A DNA stretch of 64,000 bases from Lamellibrachia columna. Lineage: Eukaryota; Annelida; Polychaeta; Sabellida; Siboglinidae. The position numbers and the translations under genes were made by a program. Position 1 is the stretch's first letter, and every line of letters begins with the position of its first letter. The notes beneath the pieces are model-generated. The model did not search any database. It had not been told where the DNA came from and saw only the letters and a list, made by a program, of their open reading frames with translations. The stretch spans positions 39,124,091 through 39,188,090 of the forward strand of contig OY759263.1 of the NCBI GenBank assembly GCA_963662155.1, given 5' to 3'. This document shows positions 1 through 10,690 of this stretch, piece by piece.

Positions 1-162
1 TCTTCGGTTGAACAGCAAGTTATTCAAGTTGGGATTTGAACTTCGTTTGCCGAAGAACAATCCGGTGGTGTCGGGTAGCTGGTCTTCGAGTGGCTCTGTC
101 GATGTGAGATGAGCCAGACAAACCAGCACCACACAGGCCAACATCACGCGCGTTGTCACCAT
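1..162 (-). CDS. Secreted (neuro)peptide precursor, first coding exon, runs off the window edge
   Basis: Read on the minus strand from the ATG at 160-162, 54 codons stay open to the window edge. The first ~22 residues form a signal peptide: MVTTR, a hydrophobic core (VMLACVVLVCLAHL) and a polar end. Next comes an acidic stretch, then DTTGLFFGKR. In secretory precursors Gly-Lys-Arg is the classic prohormone-convertase site with the C-terminal amide donor, so a peptide ending in GLFF-amide is predicted. A second segment, SSNPNLNNLLFN, ends at Arg-Arg but lacks the amide-donor Gly. The start context is good (A at -3, G at +4). The 3' part lies outside the window. I do not recognise the family; echinoderm SALMFamide-like and other F-amide peptides are only loosely similar. 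The secretory pathway and role are inferred from these motifs. Confidence 0.62.
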   Translation of the reverse strand, partial: MVTTRVMLACVVLVCLAHLTSTEPLEDQLPDTTGLFFGKRSSNPNLNNLLFNRR

Positions 163-186
163 CGTTTCACTGTCAACATCAAACAA

Positions 187-194
187 TGACGTCA
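187..194. promoter_or_regulatory. Perfect CRE palindrome (TGACGTCA)
   Basis: The full 8-bp cAMP response element lies 25 bp upstream of the peptide-precursor ATG. Many neuropeptide genes use CREs near the start site. An 8-mer can occur by chance, and its place (promoter or 5' UTR) is unknown because the transcription start cannot be read here. Confidence 0.3.
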
Positions 195-239
195 GCAACA
201 AAGCCCAACATAAAATGTGGTTCCATGCATGACCGCACG

Positions 240-301
240 CTGTGTGTGTGTTTGTGTGTGCGTGCGTGCGTGCGTGCGTGTGTGTGTGTGATGTGCGTGC
301 G
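240..301. repeat. GT/GCGT microsatellite
   Basis: A run of GTGTGTGT followed by GCGTGCGTGCGT. The same compound type recurs at 24150-24206 and 32158-32270. Confidence 0.9.
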
Positions 302-339
302 TATGTGTCTGTTAAATGGGTGCGTATGTTCGTGAATGT

Positions 340-1317
340 ATGCTATTGTGTGGTGGTGCGTGAGAAAATGTGTGCATGTGTTATTAATAGTAGGCCCTAT
401 ACGACACTATGTAAGTAGACACAGACCCGCTGTAGAATCTTCTTGCTTGGTGCATTTGTATACACGTTTTAGAACGAAATACGTATTGTGCTTCATGTCT
501 TATCAAATAATGTTTTGTAAATACATACGCTGTACAGTAATGGTATCACTGATGTTAATTCAACACTGACGACTTCATTGGTGGAAACTAGGAAGAATAT
601 GTGCCTTTGTTAACACTTTGATCGCCGTATCCACAGCGGCACCACGAGCACGTACGTAGGTTGTGGCGCTGAACACCAGACATATTAAACCAGTGTATGC
701 TTATAGATAACAACTGTTAATGATACATCCTTTCAGCGTGAACACAGTGGTTAGTTATCCAATTAAGTGTGTCGTGATAACAGCGGCATAGCCAACTCCG
801 CGGTTCACATGGATATTTTGTCATTCTGGCATTCCTCATCAACTTCTTTCGACTTGAATTATTTATACATCGACACTATTTTCATTGTTAGGCGTTTGTC
901 GTTCCAAACAAGTGATGACTGTTCAAACGGCAGGTCGAAACATAACATTAAAAAATATATTCAGAAATGACTTAAGCCATACAACGAAAGAGCTTTGGTT
1001 ACGCCATTTATCCAAAAAGCCATGCGAAATTTATGGAATTAACACGTTGTTTAGCTTAATTAAATGCACCAGATGGAACATGCCAATATGTTTATGAAAA
1101 ACATCACCCTTTGCGTTCAACTTAGTATACATTTACATTTGTCTAACTCAATAACGTTTCCAGTCCTACCACAACTAAATGCAAACAGCTGCTCATTCTG
1201 CGTTTTGTTCACTTCTAATATTATACGGACTATTCTAGTGGAGTCTGATGCACACATTCGAATCCTGCAATTCGAAAGTGCCACGAGAAAGCAATGTATC
1301 AACTGGCGGTAGAAAGC
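340..1317. other. No gene seen
   Basis: Only short open frames without recognisable protein features; AT-rich unique sequence. Part could be promoter or upstream region of the minus-strand peptide gene. Confidence 0.5.
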
Positions 1318-1389
1318 AAGTGAGACCTCATGGCAGTATAAAGTGAGACCTCATGGCAGGACAAAGTGAGACCTCATGGCAGTACAAAG
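1318..1389. repeat. Three copies of a ~22-bp repeat
   Basis: The core GTGAGACCTCATGGCAG occurs three times in tandem with small changes in the spacer. Confidence 0.8.
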
Positions 1390-2240
1390 CATACTTCAGT
1401 CTGGCAGTTCCTGAAGTGAATTCGTTAAACAGTGACACACTCTCCAACTGCAGGCCCTACCCACCAACAATTAGTACCTACTTGAATCGGCACGTTGTTG
1501 CACCCAGCAAGTCTGACGGTTCAATCACAAAACAAAAAATGCAACAAAACAAAGAAGACTACTACAGTGCCGAGCGGCCGGGTAACATGTACAAGTGAAC
1601 GAGCTACTCACATTTACTGCTGGTACGTTCTTCTGATCTTCGTCTTAGGGAGTGTGACCGTGAGCTTTACGACCAACTTAAATACAACAGTTGTTGTCAT
1701 TAGATGGAGGCTGCTTGTGCCTTAATACTAGGCACATTTCCTCACACCGGAGGTAATTTGCTTGCAGCGGTCCCCTTAATCAGAGCTACGTCCGCGTTGA
1801 CTAGAAGTTAATGCCGTGAAAAAGGAAAGACATGACGCATGCAATGCGCGGGATGGCGTGTCACGAGACGACACCTGTTTCTCGCATCTCTTCAAGTCTC
1901 GCGCTGTCATGTCAAATGCAAATTAGCTCCAGAAAAAACGGAAAAGGAATATATTGGAACTCCTAATGAGAGGCGAAGTGGCATTATTTTGTTGTCATAC
2001 AAGACGAGATGATTACCCCCACTTCCGACTGGAGGTAGCGCTAATGGAAGGCGCCACTTTCTTCTAGATATCACCAGAACACACCGGAGATATTGATTAA
2101 TTAGTTTACTTGCATTCGTATGTGGGCGGATAGTTTTAGCTATCAAGCGATTTAAATAAACCTATATGACGGTTGATGAGTACATCTTTGTTAGATTGTT
2201 CCTTTCTTCCCTCTTATGGTTCGTGCTAATCTCGATCATC
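1390..2240. other. No gene seen
   Basis: No frame here looks like a known protein and no mobile-element end was recognised. Confidence 0.5.
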
Positions 2241-3347
2241 GTTGTGTGTGCGGATTGCGAGTTATGGACGTCTAGAGCACACAGTTGTGTGGGCGGATTG
2301 CAAGTTATGGACGTCTAGAGCACACAGTTATGTGGGCGGATAGCGAGTTATGGACGTCTAGAGCACACAGTTGTGTGGGCGGATTGCGAGTTATGGACGT
2401 CTAGAGCACACAGTTGTGTGGGCGCCTGGGCGGATAGCGAGTTATGGACGTCTAGAGCACACAGTTGTGTGGGCGGATTGCGAGTTATGGACGTCTAGAG
2501 CACACAGTTGTGTGAGCGGATAGCGAGTTATGGACGTCTAGAGCACACAGTTGTGTGGGCGAATTGCGAGTTATGGACGTCTAGAGCACACAGTTGTGTG
2601 GGCGAATTGCGAGTTATGGACGTCTAGAGCACACAGTTGTGTGGGCGAATAGCGAGTTATGGACGTCTAGAGCACACAGTTGTGTGGGCGGATTGCGAGT
2701 TATGGACGTCTAGAGCACACAGTTGTGTGGGCGAATTGCGAGTTATGGACGTCTAGAGCACACAGTTGTGTGGGCGGATTGCGAGTTATGGACGTCTAGA
2801 GCACACAGTTGTGTGGGCGAATTGCGAGTTATGGACGTCTAGAGCACACAGTTGTGTAGGCGAATTGCGAGTTATGGACGTCTAGAGCACACAGTTGTGT
2901 GGGCGGATTGCGAGTTATGGACGTCTAGAGCACACAGTTGTGTGGGCGGATAGCGAGTTATGGACGTCTAGAGCACACAGTTGTGTGGGCGAATTGCGAG
3001 TTATGGACGTCTAGAGCACACCGTTGTGTGGGCGGATAGCGAGTTATGGACGTCTAGAGCACACAGTTGTGTGGGCGAATTGCGAGTTATGGACGTCTAG
3101 AGCACACAGTTGTGTGGGCGGATAGCGAGTTATGGACGTCTAGAGCACACAGTTGTGTGGGCGAATTGCGAGTTATGGACGTCTAGAGCACACAGTTGTG
3201 TGGGCGGATAGCGAGTTATGGACGTCTAGAGCACACAGTTGTGTGGGCGAATTGCGAGTTATGGACGTCTAGAGCACACAGTTGTGTGGGCGGTTAGCGA
3301 GTTATGGACGTCTAGAGCACACAGTTGTGTGGGCGGATTGCGAGTTA
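2241..3347. repeat. 43-bp satellite array, about 26 copies
   Basis: The unit contains GTTATGGACGTCTAGAGCAC followed by ACAGTTGTGTGGGCG and a variable part. Copies are nearly identical apart from CGGATTGCGA, CGGATAGCGA and CGAATTGCGA variants, which partly alternate and suggest two-unit higher-order copies. One unit near 2424 has an extra 8 bp. The unit carries adjoining GACGTC and TCTAGA palindromes. 43 is not a multiple of 3, so no protein is expected. Confidence 0.95.
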
Positions 3348-3509
3348 TATAATAATATTATGTCTACAAATGGTAATTCGCTTATTTGTAGAAAGGGTAA
3401 TAGAGGGGTGAATTTTTAAAAAATATACTCTGACGACCCGACCATGGGGTCGTGGATGAACCCCTGAAAGTTTGGCGCCCGAGATGCGAAGCCTCTAGGA
3501 GGAGTACCA

Positions 3510-3735
3510 AACACTAGTGCCCTGCACGGGCCTATAATTTGAGCCCAATCCCGGCCCGCAATTAGAATCCAGGCCAAGCCCAGCCCGGCCCGCAAACTAG
3601 AATTTAGGCACAGGCCCGGCCCAGACCATTAATGTTTGGCCCAGGCTCAGCCCAGCCTGGCCAGCAAGTTTCAGGCCCAGGCCCGGCCCATACCCACGGG
3701 CCAAAGACGGGTAAGCCCGCGGCCCGCTAAATTTT
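3510..3735. mobile_element. GGCCC-rich tract, possible hAT-type terminal region
   Basis: Many GGCCC/GCCCGGCCC motifs follow GTGCCCTGCACGGGCC. Dense subterminal motifs of this kind are common in hAT elements. No matching opposite end or target duplication was found between 3735 and 4570, so this is tentative. The rest of 3348-4572 is AT-rich with no gene seen. Confidence 0.3.
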
Positions 3736-4572
3736 TAAAAGATAAACTTATTATGTTATAATAAAAACGTAACACAAATAAGCTGTAATACATACCTAAT
3801 GTTTTATTAAATAAACATACAAAATATTATATGAATATTGTATAATGTCTACTAGTCTGCTGTCTACAGTCCATAGTGTGCTGGACGAGTTCTGGAAATC
3901 CACCAACTGCTTCAAACGGACGAACATCCCAAAGAAATTTTTTTATTGTCATTACTAATAAGTATTATAACATATTTTTATACAGAGTATATGGCTTTAA
4001 TTTATTGGCTTATGGTTAGGGTAGGATATTTGTTTATCTAACCCTAACTTAACTCTAATGCAAACCATAATCCTAATTAAAGTTGTTAATTAGCTCAACT
4101 AAGTTAACTTAATTCAATAATTAATGTTACCAGTAAGGACAGTTAATTTGGTATTAATTGATATTTCAATTAAATGTCACCCACTGGCACCGACACTCAG
4201 TGGCATTTCCAGCAGGCCTGCAGTCACTAGCCTGAAACAGATCAGGTTCAGACATGTGAATTAGTACAAGTGTAAATGAATCAGTACTTGGGAAATTGTA
4301 GACACTAAACAGTAGACACTACTTCACACAATTGAAAAATACCAACCACCAACTGGGGTGGGCACTGGGCAGTTGCCAGTGGGCAGGTCATTCAGGCAGG
4401 CAATATTTGGAGGGAAAACAATGGAATGTGCACTGGTAGGGTCAAAGGGTGATACATTGATGGTTAATCATGGCTTGATTGCCTCTGCAAATGTCTAAAG
4501 TAAACATTTGTAGCTGGCTACTTCCAGCCAAGTGAACTTATGGGGCCATTAGATCTATGCAAAAGGCTACAT

Positions 4573-5396
4573 TCATGCAAAAAATATGCATTTGTAATCT
4601 ATGTATTCTGTATGTACTATGTAGTAGTAATATGTACTGTGTAATGTGTGTGTGCTGTGTATGTTAACGTAAACAATGTTATTGTAACATACATGTAATC
4701 TGTGTATGATATATACAGTATGATTCCACCACAGTTGAGCTGTATACATAAATGAGCAAAATGGAAATAATAAATAACTTGATCTTGACATCATTTGTGC
4801 ACGTATAACATTTGTGCACGTATAACATTTTCTAAGTAGTACATTACCACGGGCATACAATTGGTGACACTGACGCATTATATCTTTGTCATCCTTAGAG
4901 TCAATGCATACAATATGACCTAGGTATTTTACACTATTCACTTCTTTAATATCGTCTGCATTTAACTTAAATACAAGGCGACATACATTTTTCATATACA
5001 GTCCTCGACTTACGAGTATTGCACTTTTTATGATTACATTTAATTTCATGGTTTAGACCATAATTTTCAGATAACAGCTCCCTCAAACCTATGCTTGAAG
5101 GGGATAATACAACCAGGTCATCTGCATACATGAGATGGTTTATATTCATAGTGCAACATTTTGTTAGTGCTGCACTTAAATCGTCAATATATACATTAAA
5201 CAGGTACGGTGAGAGTATGCCACTTTGCCTGACACCATTAGACACTTGAAATCCCTCAGACAAAATCCTGGACCAATGTACAAACATAGTTTGATTTGTG
5301 CACCAGTATATCATAATTTTAACAATATAACTAGGTACTTGTCTATCAATAAATTTCTTAAACAACGTAGAATGCCTTATTCTGTCAAAAGCTTTG
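4573..5396 (-). pseudogene. LINE reverse transcriptase, C-terminal half
   Basis: On the minus strand the piece begins just after the interrupted motif A with SKAFDRIRHSTLFKKF. It continues through the motif B region (NGVRQSGILSPYLFNVYIDD) and the catalytic YADD box, encoded at about 5117-5128. A frame change near 5049 moves to the downstream phrase VNSVKYLGHIVCIDSKDD, typical of the RT thumb/connection region of such LINEs. Its N-terminal half lies on the far side of the gypsy insertion. The frame change and loss of continuity make it non-functional. Confidence 0.85.
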
Positions 5397-5401
5397 GAAA
5401 C

Positions 5402-5531
5402 TGTAGTGTATTACACACGTTTTATTATTCCAACGAAAAACATGGCAGACTACTCAAAGCCAGGGAGCGGTCGCTCATCGCCTTGCCACAGGGAGCATGC
5501 ATAAATGCCCATTGAACACCAATACACTACA
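5402..5531 (-). repeat. 3' LTR of the gypsy element
   Basis: 130 bp, bounded by TG...CA inverted ends, matching the copy at 8789-8918 except for three substitutions. Contains the palindromic tip TGTAGTGTA/TACACTACA. Confidence 0.95.
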
Positions 5532-5545
5532 CTCCTCCCTTCCAA
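5532..5545 (-). other. Polypurine tract of the gypsy element
   Basis: On the minus strand GGAAGGGAGGAG lies directly against the 3' LTR, the expected position for plus-strand priming. Confidence 0.8.
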
Positions 5546-5719
5546 ATGTTACGGAACAAGAACATTTAAACAACCTGGTTGAGCTACTCCACATCTACAA
5601 CATGACAACGCAGTCCCTGGATTCAACGTCCGTTATTTAGTCCATTACTAGCAATGTCATTTTAGTACAGGCTTAACCAGCGTCTATGTCCTTAATTAAA
5701 CTGGACATCGTCTTTCTAC

Positions 5720-7450
5720 TGTCACAAATTCAGCTTCTCTGGAGACTTCCTGATTCTTATGGACCTTCTCACGGAATAGTCCACTGCCCTCGGTATCTGC
5801 ACAGGAATTGTCGGTCTCACGGGATGGTTCACTGCCATCGGTGTCTGCACTGGAATTGGCGGCCTGTCTTCTTCTGCTTCGACTGCTGTTCCTGTCGATT
5901 CGTCAACCACTGGTACCTCCACTGCACTAGGTACCATGATGATGTCAGAGGCTCTGATTTGGTCACTATGCCTCTGCCAGCACCGCGTACGATCTGGTAC
6001 CCTTCTTCTCTTGTATGGTACCAGGTACCCACTTATGATCGTTGCGATAGTTTCTTACCGCTACTCTGTCTCCAACTTCAAATGCTCTGTGTTGCCCTCT
6101 CCTCTCTTCTATTGACGTGGCCTGGTGATTCTCCACAGTCTTTCTGGTGTTGGGTCTTATGACATCTAGTCTTGTTCGCAGTCCTTGCCCCATCAGTAAC
6201 ATTGCCGGGGAATCACCAGTTGTCGCATGTGGAGTGTTTCTGTAGGCAAACAGAAATTGGGCCAGGTGTCTTTTTACTGCACCCGAGTCGCCTCTCGCTG
6301 ATCTCGTGGCCTATTTGAATGTCTGAACGAAGCGTTCCACCTTCCCGTTGGTCGCTGGATGGTAGGGTGCAGAAAATGTGTGCCTGATGTTGTTCGCTTG
6401 TGAATTGAATTCCGTTGTCACTGTGCAAATGTTCTGGTAGACCATACCTTGCAAACACATCTCGCAATAGTTCCACCGTTTTCTCTGATGATGCCGAGAC
6501 TGTCGGTAGTACCTCGGGCCATTTGCTGTGTGCGTCGACCGCTATTAAGAACATCCGTCCCATAAACGGTCCAGCGTAATCTACATGAATACGCTGCCAT
6601 GGTTTTGCAGGCCATTCCCACGGATGAAGTGGCACGGTAGGAGCTTCAAACTGGACTCTCTGGCATTCTTGACATTTCCTGGCCTGAGACTCTATATCTT
6701 TATCTATCCCAGGCCACCAGACATAGCTACGTGTCAGCCCCTTCATTTTCACAACACCGATGTGACCAACGTGTAACTCCTGGAGGATCTGGCTGCGTAA
6801 CTTCTGTGGCACCAGGACACGTATTCCCCACATGATGCATCCGTGGAATACACTCAGCTCATAGCGCTTGGCGAAGAATGGTTCAAGTCCCTCTGGACAG
6901 ATCGTCGGCCATCCTTGCTGTGACCTCTCAAGAACTTTTGACATGACGGGGTCCTTGCTGGACTCCGTCTTGATGGTCGCTGCCGTGACAGGTAGGGTTT
7001 CCACGTGGTCCATGTAGAATATATCCACCACATCAGGAGATGTCTTCCCCGTTTTCAAGGGTAACCTCGAAAGTCCATCTGCGTTTGCATGTTTCAAAGA
7101 GCTTTTATAGACTATGTCATAGTCGTGTGCTGCTAGCTGTAGGGCATACCGTTGCATCCGTGCAGCTGTCATTGCTGGAATACTCTTCCCTGGATGAAAG
7201 ATAGCTGTGAGGGGTTGGTGATCCGTCACCAGCGTGAATCGTCTTCCAAACAGGTACTGGTTGAACTTCCTAACTCCCCACACGAGTCCCAGTGCCTCTT
7301 TGTCTATCTGGCTGTAATTTCGTTCAGCCTTGTTTAAAGTTCGCGAGGCGAACGCGATTGGTTTCTCCAATCCATCTGGCATCTTATGACTGAGTACGGC
7401 GCCCAAACCATATGCAGATGCGTCGCACGTTACTCTGATCGGCATCTCTT
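5720..7450 (-). pseudogene. pol: Gypsy pol: RNase H, integrase and integrase C-terminus
   Basis: The main frame (7445 to 6213) starts with the RT/RNase H junction (VTCDASAYGLGAVLSHK). It has the RNase H acidic residues in DASAYG, KEAL and TDHQPL. The integrase zinc-binding H-H-C-C domain follows (HVGHIGVVKMKG ... CQEC), then the first two catalytic acidic sites (HVDYAGPF, HSDNGIQF). Near 6390 the frame shifts; the third catalytic site (GKVERF) and the rest of the integrase continue in another frame with an internal stop. The C-terminal part with FEVGDRVAVRN and a basic tail runs to about 5720. Broken by frameshifts and not functional. Confidence 0.9.
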
Positions 7451-7855
7451 GCCTCCGGCCATCTTGGCGAAAATATCTTCGATACGTGGTAACGGATATT
7501 TATCTTCCCGGAGCACTGGGTTGATTGTCACTTTATAGTCCCCACAGAGACGTACATCCTTTGTTTCTCGCTTTCCCACCTTTACCACTCCGGATGCCCA
7601 CTGGCTATACTCGACAGGGGATATGATTCCCTCTTTCTGGAGCCTTTCTAGCTCCTTCTCAAAGTATGGTTTGATCGCATATGGCACGATTCGTGGCTTG
7701 CTGAACTTCGGTTGAACACCTTCCTCCACGGTGAGCTTTGCTTTCACACCTTTTAATGTCCCTAAGCTTTCCGTGCTTACCAACTTGTACTTGGCCAGCA
7801 GCAGCTGAACTTGCTTGTTGGCATCCTTCAGGGAAATATCCTTGCTAGTCCCGTC
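7430..7855 (-). pseudogene. pol: Gypsy pol: N-terminal RT fingers only, catalytic core deleted
   Basis: The frame carries the RT approach region (GVKAKLTVEEGVQPKF, ERLQKEGIISPVEYSQWASG, LCGDYKVTINPVL, YPLPRIEDIFAKMAGG). It then breaks off where a normal gypsy RT continues into the palm with the catalytic YLDD box. The next pol residues are already at the RNase H boundary, so roughly 200 or more residues of RT are gone at about 7440-7450. The aspartic protease expected between gag and RT is also absent; gag runs almost directly into the RT linker near 7855. Confidence 0.88.
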
Positions 7856-8746
7856 ATATGACTTCAGGGAGTGGATTTGTTAACTGGTGAACCGCATCTA
7901 GGGTGTGTAACTCATCACTCCACTCATTGTCATCACTACCATTGCTACTGTCACCTTTGGAAGCTGACATTTGGTTCACCTTTTTGCTTTTCTTGTAGTG
8001 TTTGTTTTTGTCACCAAACCGACACACGGCCCTGATGTGGCCCGGCTTCCCACATCCGTGGCAGATTTCGTCTCTGAAGCGACAATCGTCCGACCTGTGC
8101 CCGCGGCCATTACATCTGTAGCATATGTAATTTCTTCTCGGTTCTCCGTCTCTCTCTCTCTTCTGACGTGGCTGCTGTTGAGAATACAGCTTGTGGACAG
8201 ATGCAGTAGCCTCTCCGTGTCTATTTTGTAGTTCGTCGGTGTCACGACTAGCTGTTTCGTCTATCTTCGCTGTTTCGATAGCAGTTTCCAGACTTAGGTT
8301 TTTGACTTTTACCAGCTTCTTCTGTGTTGACTCCGATCGTAGACCCAACACAAACTGGTCTCTCAGGGCTGAAGATAGGTTGTCTGCATAACCACAATGC
8401 AGCGACAGTCGCCGCAGCTCTGCCACGAACAAGGCGACACTTTCACCCTCGTGTTGATATCGGCGGCCAAAACGGAAACGCTCCCCCATTTCAGTGGTTT
8501 GGGGTCTAGATGATCCCCAAGTGTTTTTACTAAGTCCGCAAATGACTTAGTTGACGGTTTTGTGGGAGCCATCAATGTTTTCAGTAGTCCATAGGTGTCG
8601 CTCCCTATCACACTTATCAATAGCGCCGCCTTGTTTCGCTCATCTGTGTCGTTCACATAGAAATAGGACTCCAGCCTCTCAACGTACGCCGCCCATGCTT
8701 CTTTAGAATGATCAAACTCACCCAAACTGCCAACTGGCGCTGCCAT
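7854..8746 (-). pseudogene. gag: Gypsy gag with two CCHC zinc knuckles, frameshifted
   Basis: The N-terminal part starts at 8746 (MAAPVGSLGEFDHSKEAW) and carries the gag phrase FADLVKTLGDHLDPKPL. A frame change near 8488 leads to ERFRFGRRYQHEGESVALFVAELRRL and on to two zinc knuckles, CYRCNGRGHRSDDC and CHGCGKPGHIRAVC, used for RNA binding and packaging. It ends in an acidic tail at 7854. The order matches Mag-type gypsy gag. The frameshift breaks the protein. Confidence 0.9.
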
Positions 8747-8769
8747 AATGTTTTTTTTCTTATGGTCTT

Positions 8770-8787
8770 ATCCCATCCTCGTCGCCA
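8770..8787 (-). other. Primer binding site for tRNA-Ser
   Basis: The plus strand reads ATCCCATCCTCGTCGCCA one base inside the 5' LTR. That is what I recall as the 3' end of metazoan tRNA-Ser(GCT) plus CCA, so the minus-strand RNA would pair with it over 18 nt. Use of tRNA-Ser fits the Mag lineage. Confidence 0.85.
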
Positions 8788-8788
8788 C

Positions 8789-8918
8789 TGTAGTGTAATA
8801 CACACGTTTTATTATTCCAACGAAAAACATGGCAGACTACTCACAGCCAGGGAGCGGTCGCTCATCGCCTTGCCACAGGGAACATGCATAAATGCCCATT
8901 GAACACCAATACACTACA
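8789..8918 (-). repeat. 5' LTR of the gypsy element
   Basis: 130 bp, partner of 5402-5531, followed by the target duplication GAAAC at 8919-8923. Confidence 0.95.
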
Positions 8919-8923
8919 GAAAC

Positions 8924-9426
8924 ATCTAGGAAACCCATGAACATATACCCATTTAAACATTTGTAATTATCAACAATATCTTCTAAGATATATTATATAC
9001 ACATATCAGTACCAAACTTACTATTGAAACCAAACTGGTTATTGCTAGTGATCAGAAAAGATGACATACGATCCAGTATGACTTTTCCACTATTTTCGAC
9101 ATCACACTGGCTAGTGCAACCGGTCTGTAGTTGTCACTGTAATCGATTTTAACACATTTATCTTTGATAATGGGTACAAGCACAACTGATAACATCAAAT
9201 CAGGTAGGAAACCGTGAACAAAATAGGTCGACATACACATAGCCAGTAGAGGTAATACTCGTCTACTGCAGTACATTGCATGCTCAGCATACACACTATC
9301 AAGGCACACACTATCAAGGCCACATGATTTATTTTTGTCTAAATGCCCAGTGACCGATTCAATCTCATCAACAGTAACAATGATATCATTAGTATATGTG
9401 ATATCATAATGTAATGATATTATGTC
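8924..9426 (-). pseudogene. LINE reverse transcriptase, N-terminal half
   Basis: Minus-strand frames read the pre-RT linker (DIIVTVDEIESVTGHLDKNKS) and RT blocks (GFLPDLMLSVVLVPIIKDKC, DNYRPVALASVMSKIVE). After a frame change near 9052 they read NQFGFNSKFGTDMC and GYMFMGFLDV, ending exactly at the gypsy insertion. Codons on both sides of the gypsy join as L-D-V-S-K-A-F across one GAAAC, which is RT motif A with its first catalytic Asp. It was a normal RT before insertion apart from the frame change. Confidence 0.85.
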
Positions 9427-10690
9427 ATGAACCATCTGTGTTGTCCACAGTGGCTCCACCTGGAGTGTGGACCCTAAGTGAACCATCTGTGTCATCCACA
9501 GTGGTTCCACCTGGAGTGCGGCCCCTACATGAACCATCTGTGTTGTCCACAGTGGTTCCAACTGGAATGTGGCCCCTACGTGAACCATCTGTGTCGTCCA
9601 CAGTGGTTCCACCTGGAGTGTGGCCCCTATGTGAACCATCTGTGTCGTCCACAGTGATTTCACCTGGAGTGTGGCCCCTATGTGAACCATCTGTGTCGTC
9701 CACAGTGGCTCCACCTGGAGTACGTCCACAGTGGTTCCACCTGGAGTGCGGCCCCTACGTGAACCATCTGTGTCGTCAACAGTGGTTCCACCAGGGGTGT
9801 GGTCCCTACGTGAAACATCTGTGTTGTCCACAGTGGTTCCACCTGGAGTGCGGCCCCTACGTGAACCATCTGTGTCGTCCACAGTGGTTCCACCTGGAGT
9901 ATGGCCCCTATGTGAATCATCTGTGTCGTCCACAGTGGTTCCACCTGGAGTGTGGTCCCTACGTGAAACATCTGTGTCATTCACAGTAGCTCCACCTGGA
10001 GTGTGGCCCCTACATGAACCATCTGTGTTGTCCACAGTGGTTCCACCTGGAGTGTGGCCCCTACGTGAACCATCTGTGTCGTCCACAGTGGTTCCACCTG
10101 GAATGTGGCCCCTATGTGAACCATCTGTGTTGCCACAGTGGCTCCACCTGGAATGTGGCCCCTACGTGAACCATCTGTGTCGTTCACAGTGGCTCCACCT
10201 GGAGTGTGGCCCCTACGTGAACCATATGTGTTGTCCACAGTGGCTCCACCTGGAGTGTGGCCCCTACGTGAACCATCTGTGTTGTCCACAGTGGTTCCAC
10301 CTGGAGTGCGGCCCCTACGTGAACCATCTGTGTTGTCCACAGTGGCTCCACCTGGAGTGAGGCCCCTACGTGAACCATCTGTGTTGTCCACAGTGGCTCC
10401 ACCTGGAGTGCGGCCCCTATGTGAACCATCTGTGTTGTCCACAGTGGCTCCACCTGGAGTGTAGCCCCTACGTGAACCATCTGTGTTGTCCACAATGGTT
10501 CCACCTGGAGTGCGGCCCCTACATGAACCATCTGTGTTGTCCACAGTGGTTCCACCTGGAGTGTGGCCCCTACGTGAACCATCTGTGTTGTCCACAGTGG
10601 TTGCACCTGGAGTGCGGCCCCTACATGAACCATCTGTGTTGTCCACAGTGGTTCCACCTGGAGTGCGGCCCCTACGTGAACCCCTACGTG
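9427..10690. repeat. 51-bp minisatellite, array 1 (~25 copies)
   Basis: Plus-strand unit contains GTGAACCATCTGTGT, TCCACAGTGGTTCCACCTGG and AGTGTGGCCCCTAC. 51 bp equals 17 codons and the unit has no stops in several frames, so long open frames run on both strands. In the LINE frame (minus) a unit reads VDDTDGSHRGHTPGGTT. Copies differ by scattered substitutions and a few short deletions (near 9720 and 10126). It stands where the endonuclease C-half and linker of the LINE should be. Confidence 0.95.

Larger units (their letters stand above)
5402..8918 (-). mobile_element. Ty3/gypsy LTR retrotransposon (Mag-like), internally deleted
   Basis: A 3517-bp element with two 130-bp LTRs starting TGTAGTGTA and ending ACACTACA on the plus strand, flanked by the 5-bp target duplication GAAAC (5397-5401 and 8919-8923). 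Inside, on the minus strand, are a tRNA-Ser primer site, gag with two zinc knuckles, pol remnants and a purine tract. The protease and the RT catalytic core are missing and there are frameshifts, so it cannot be autonomous. The LTRs differ at 3 of 130 positions, which suggests a fairly recent insertion. It sits inside the RT gene of an older LINE. Confidence 0.95.

Noticed and set aside
2241..3347. CRISPR-like regular array
   Set aside because: Units are contiguous with no unique spacers and the DNA is animal nuclear; it is a satellite.
5686..6162. 158-codon plus-strand frame
   Set aside because: Antisense shadow of the gypsy integrase C-terminus.
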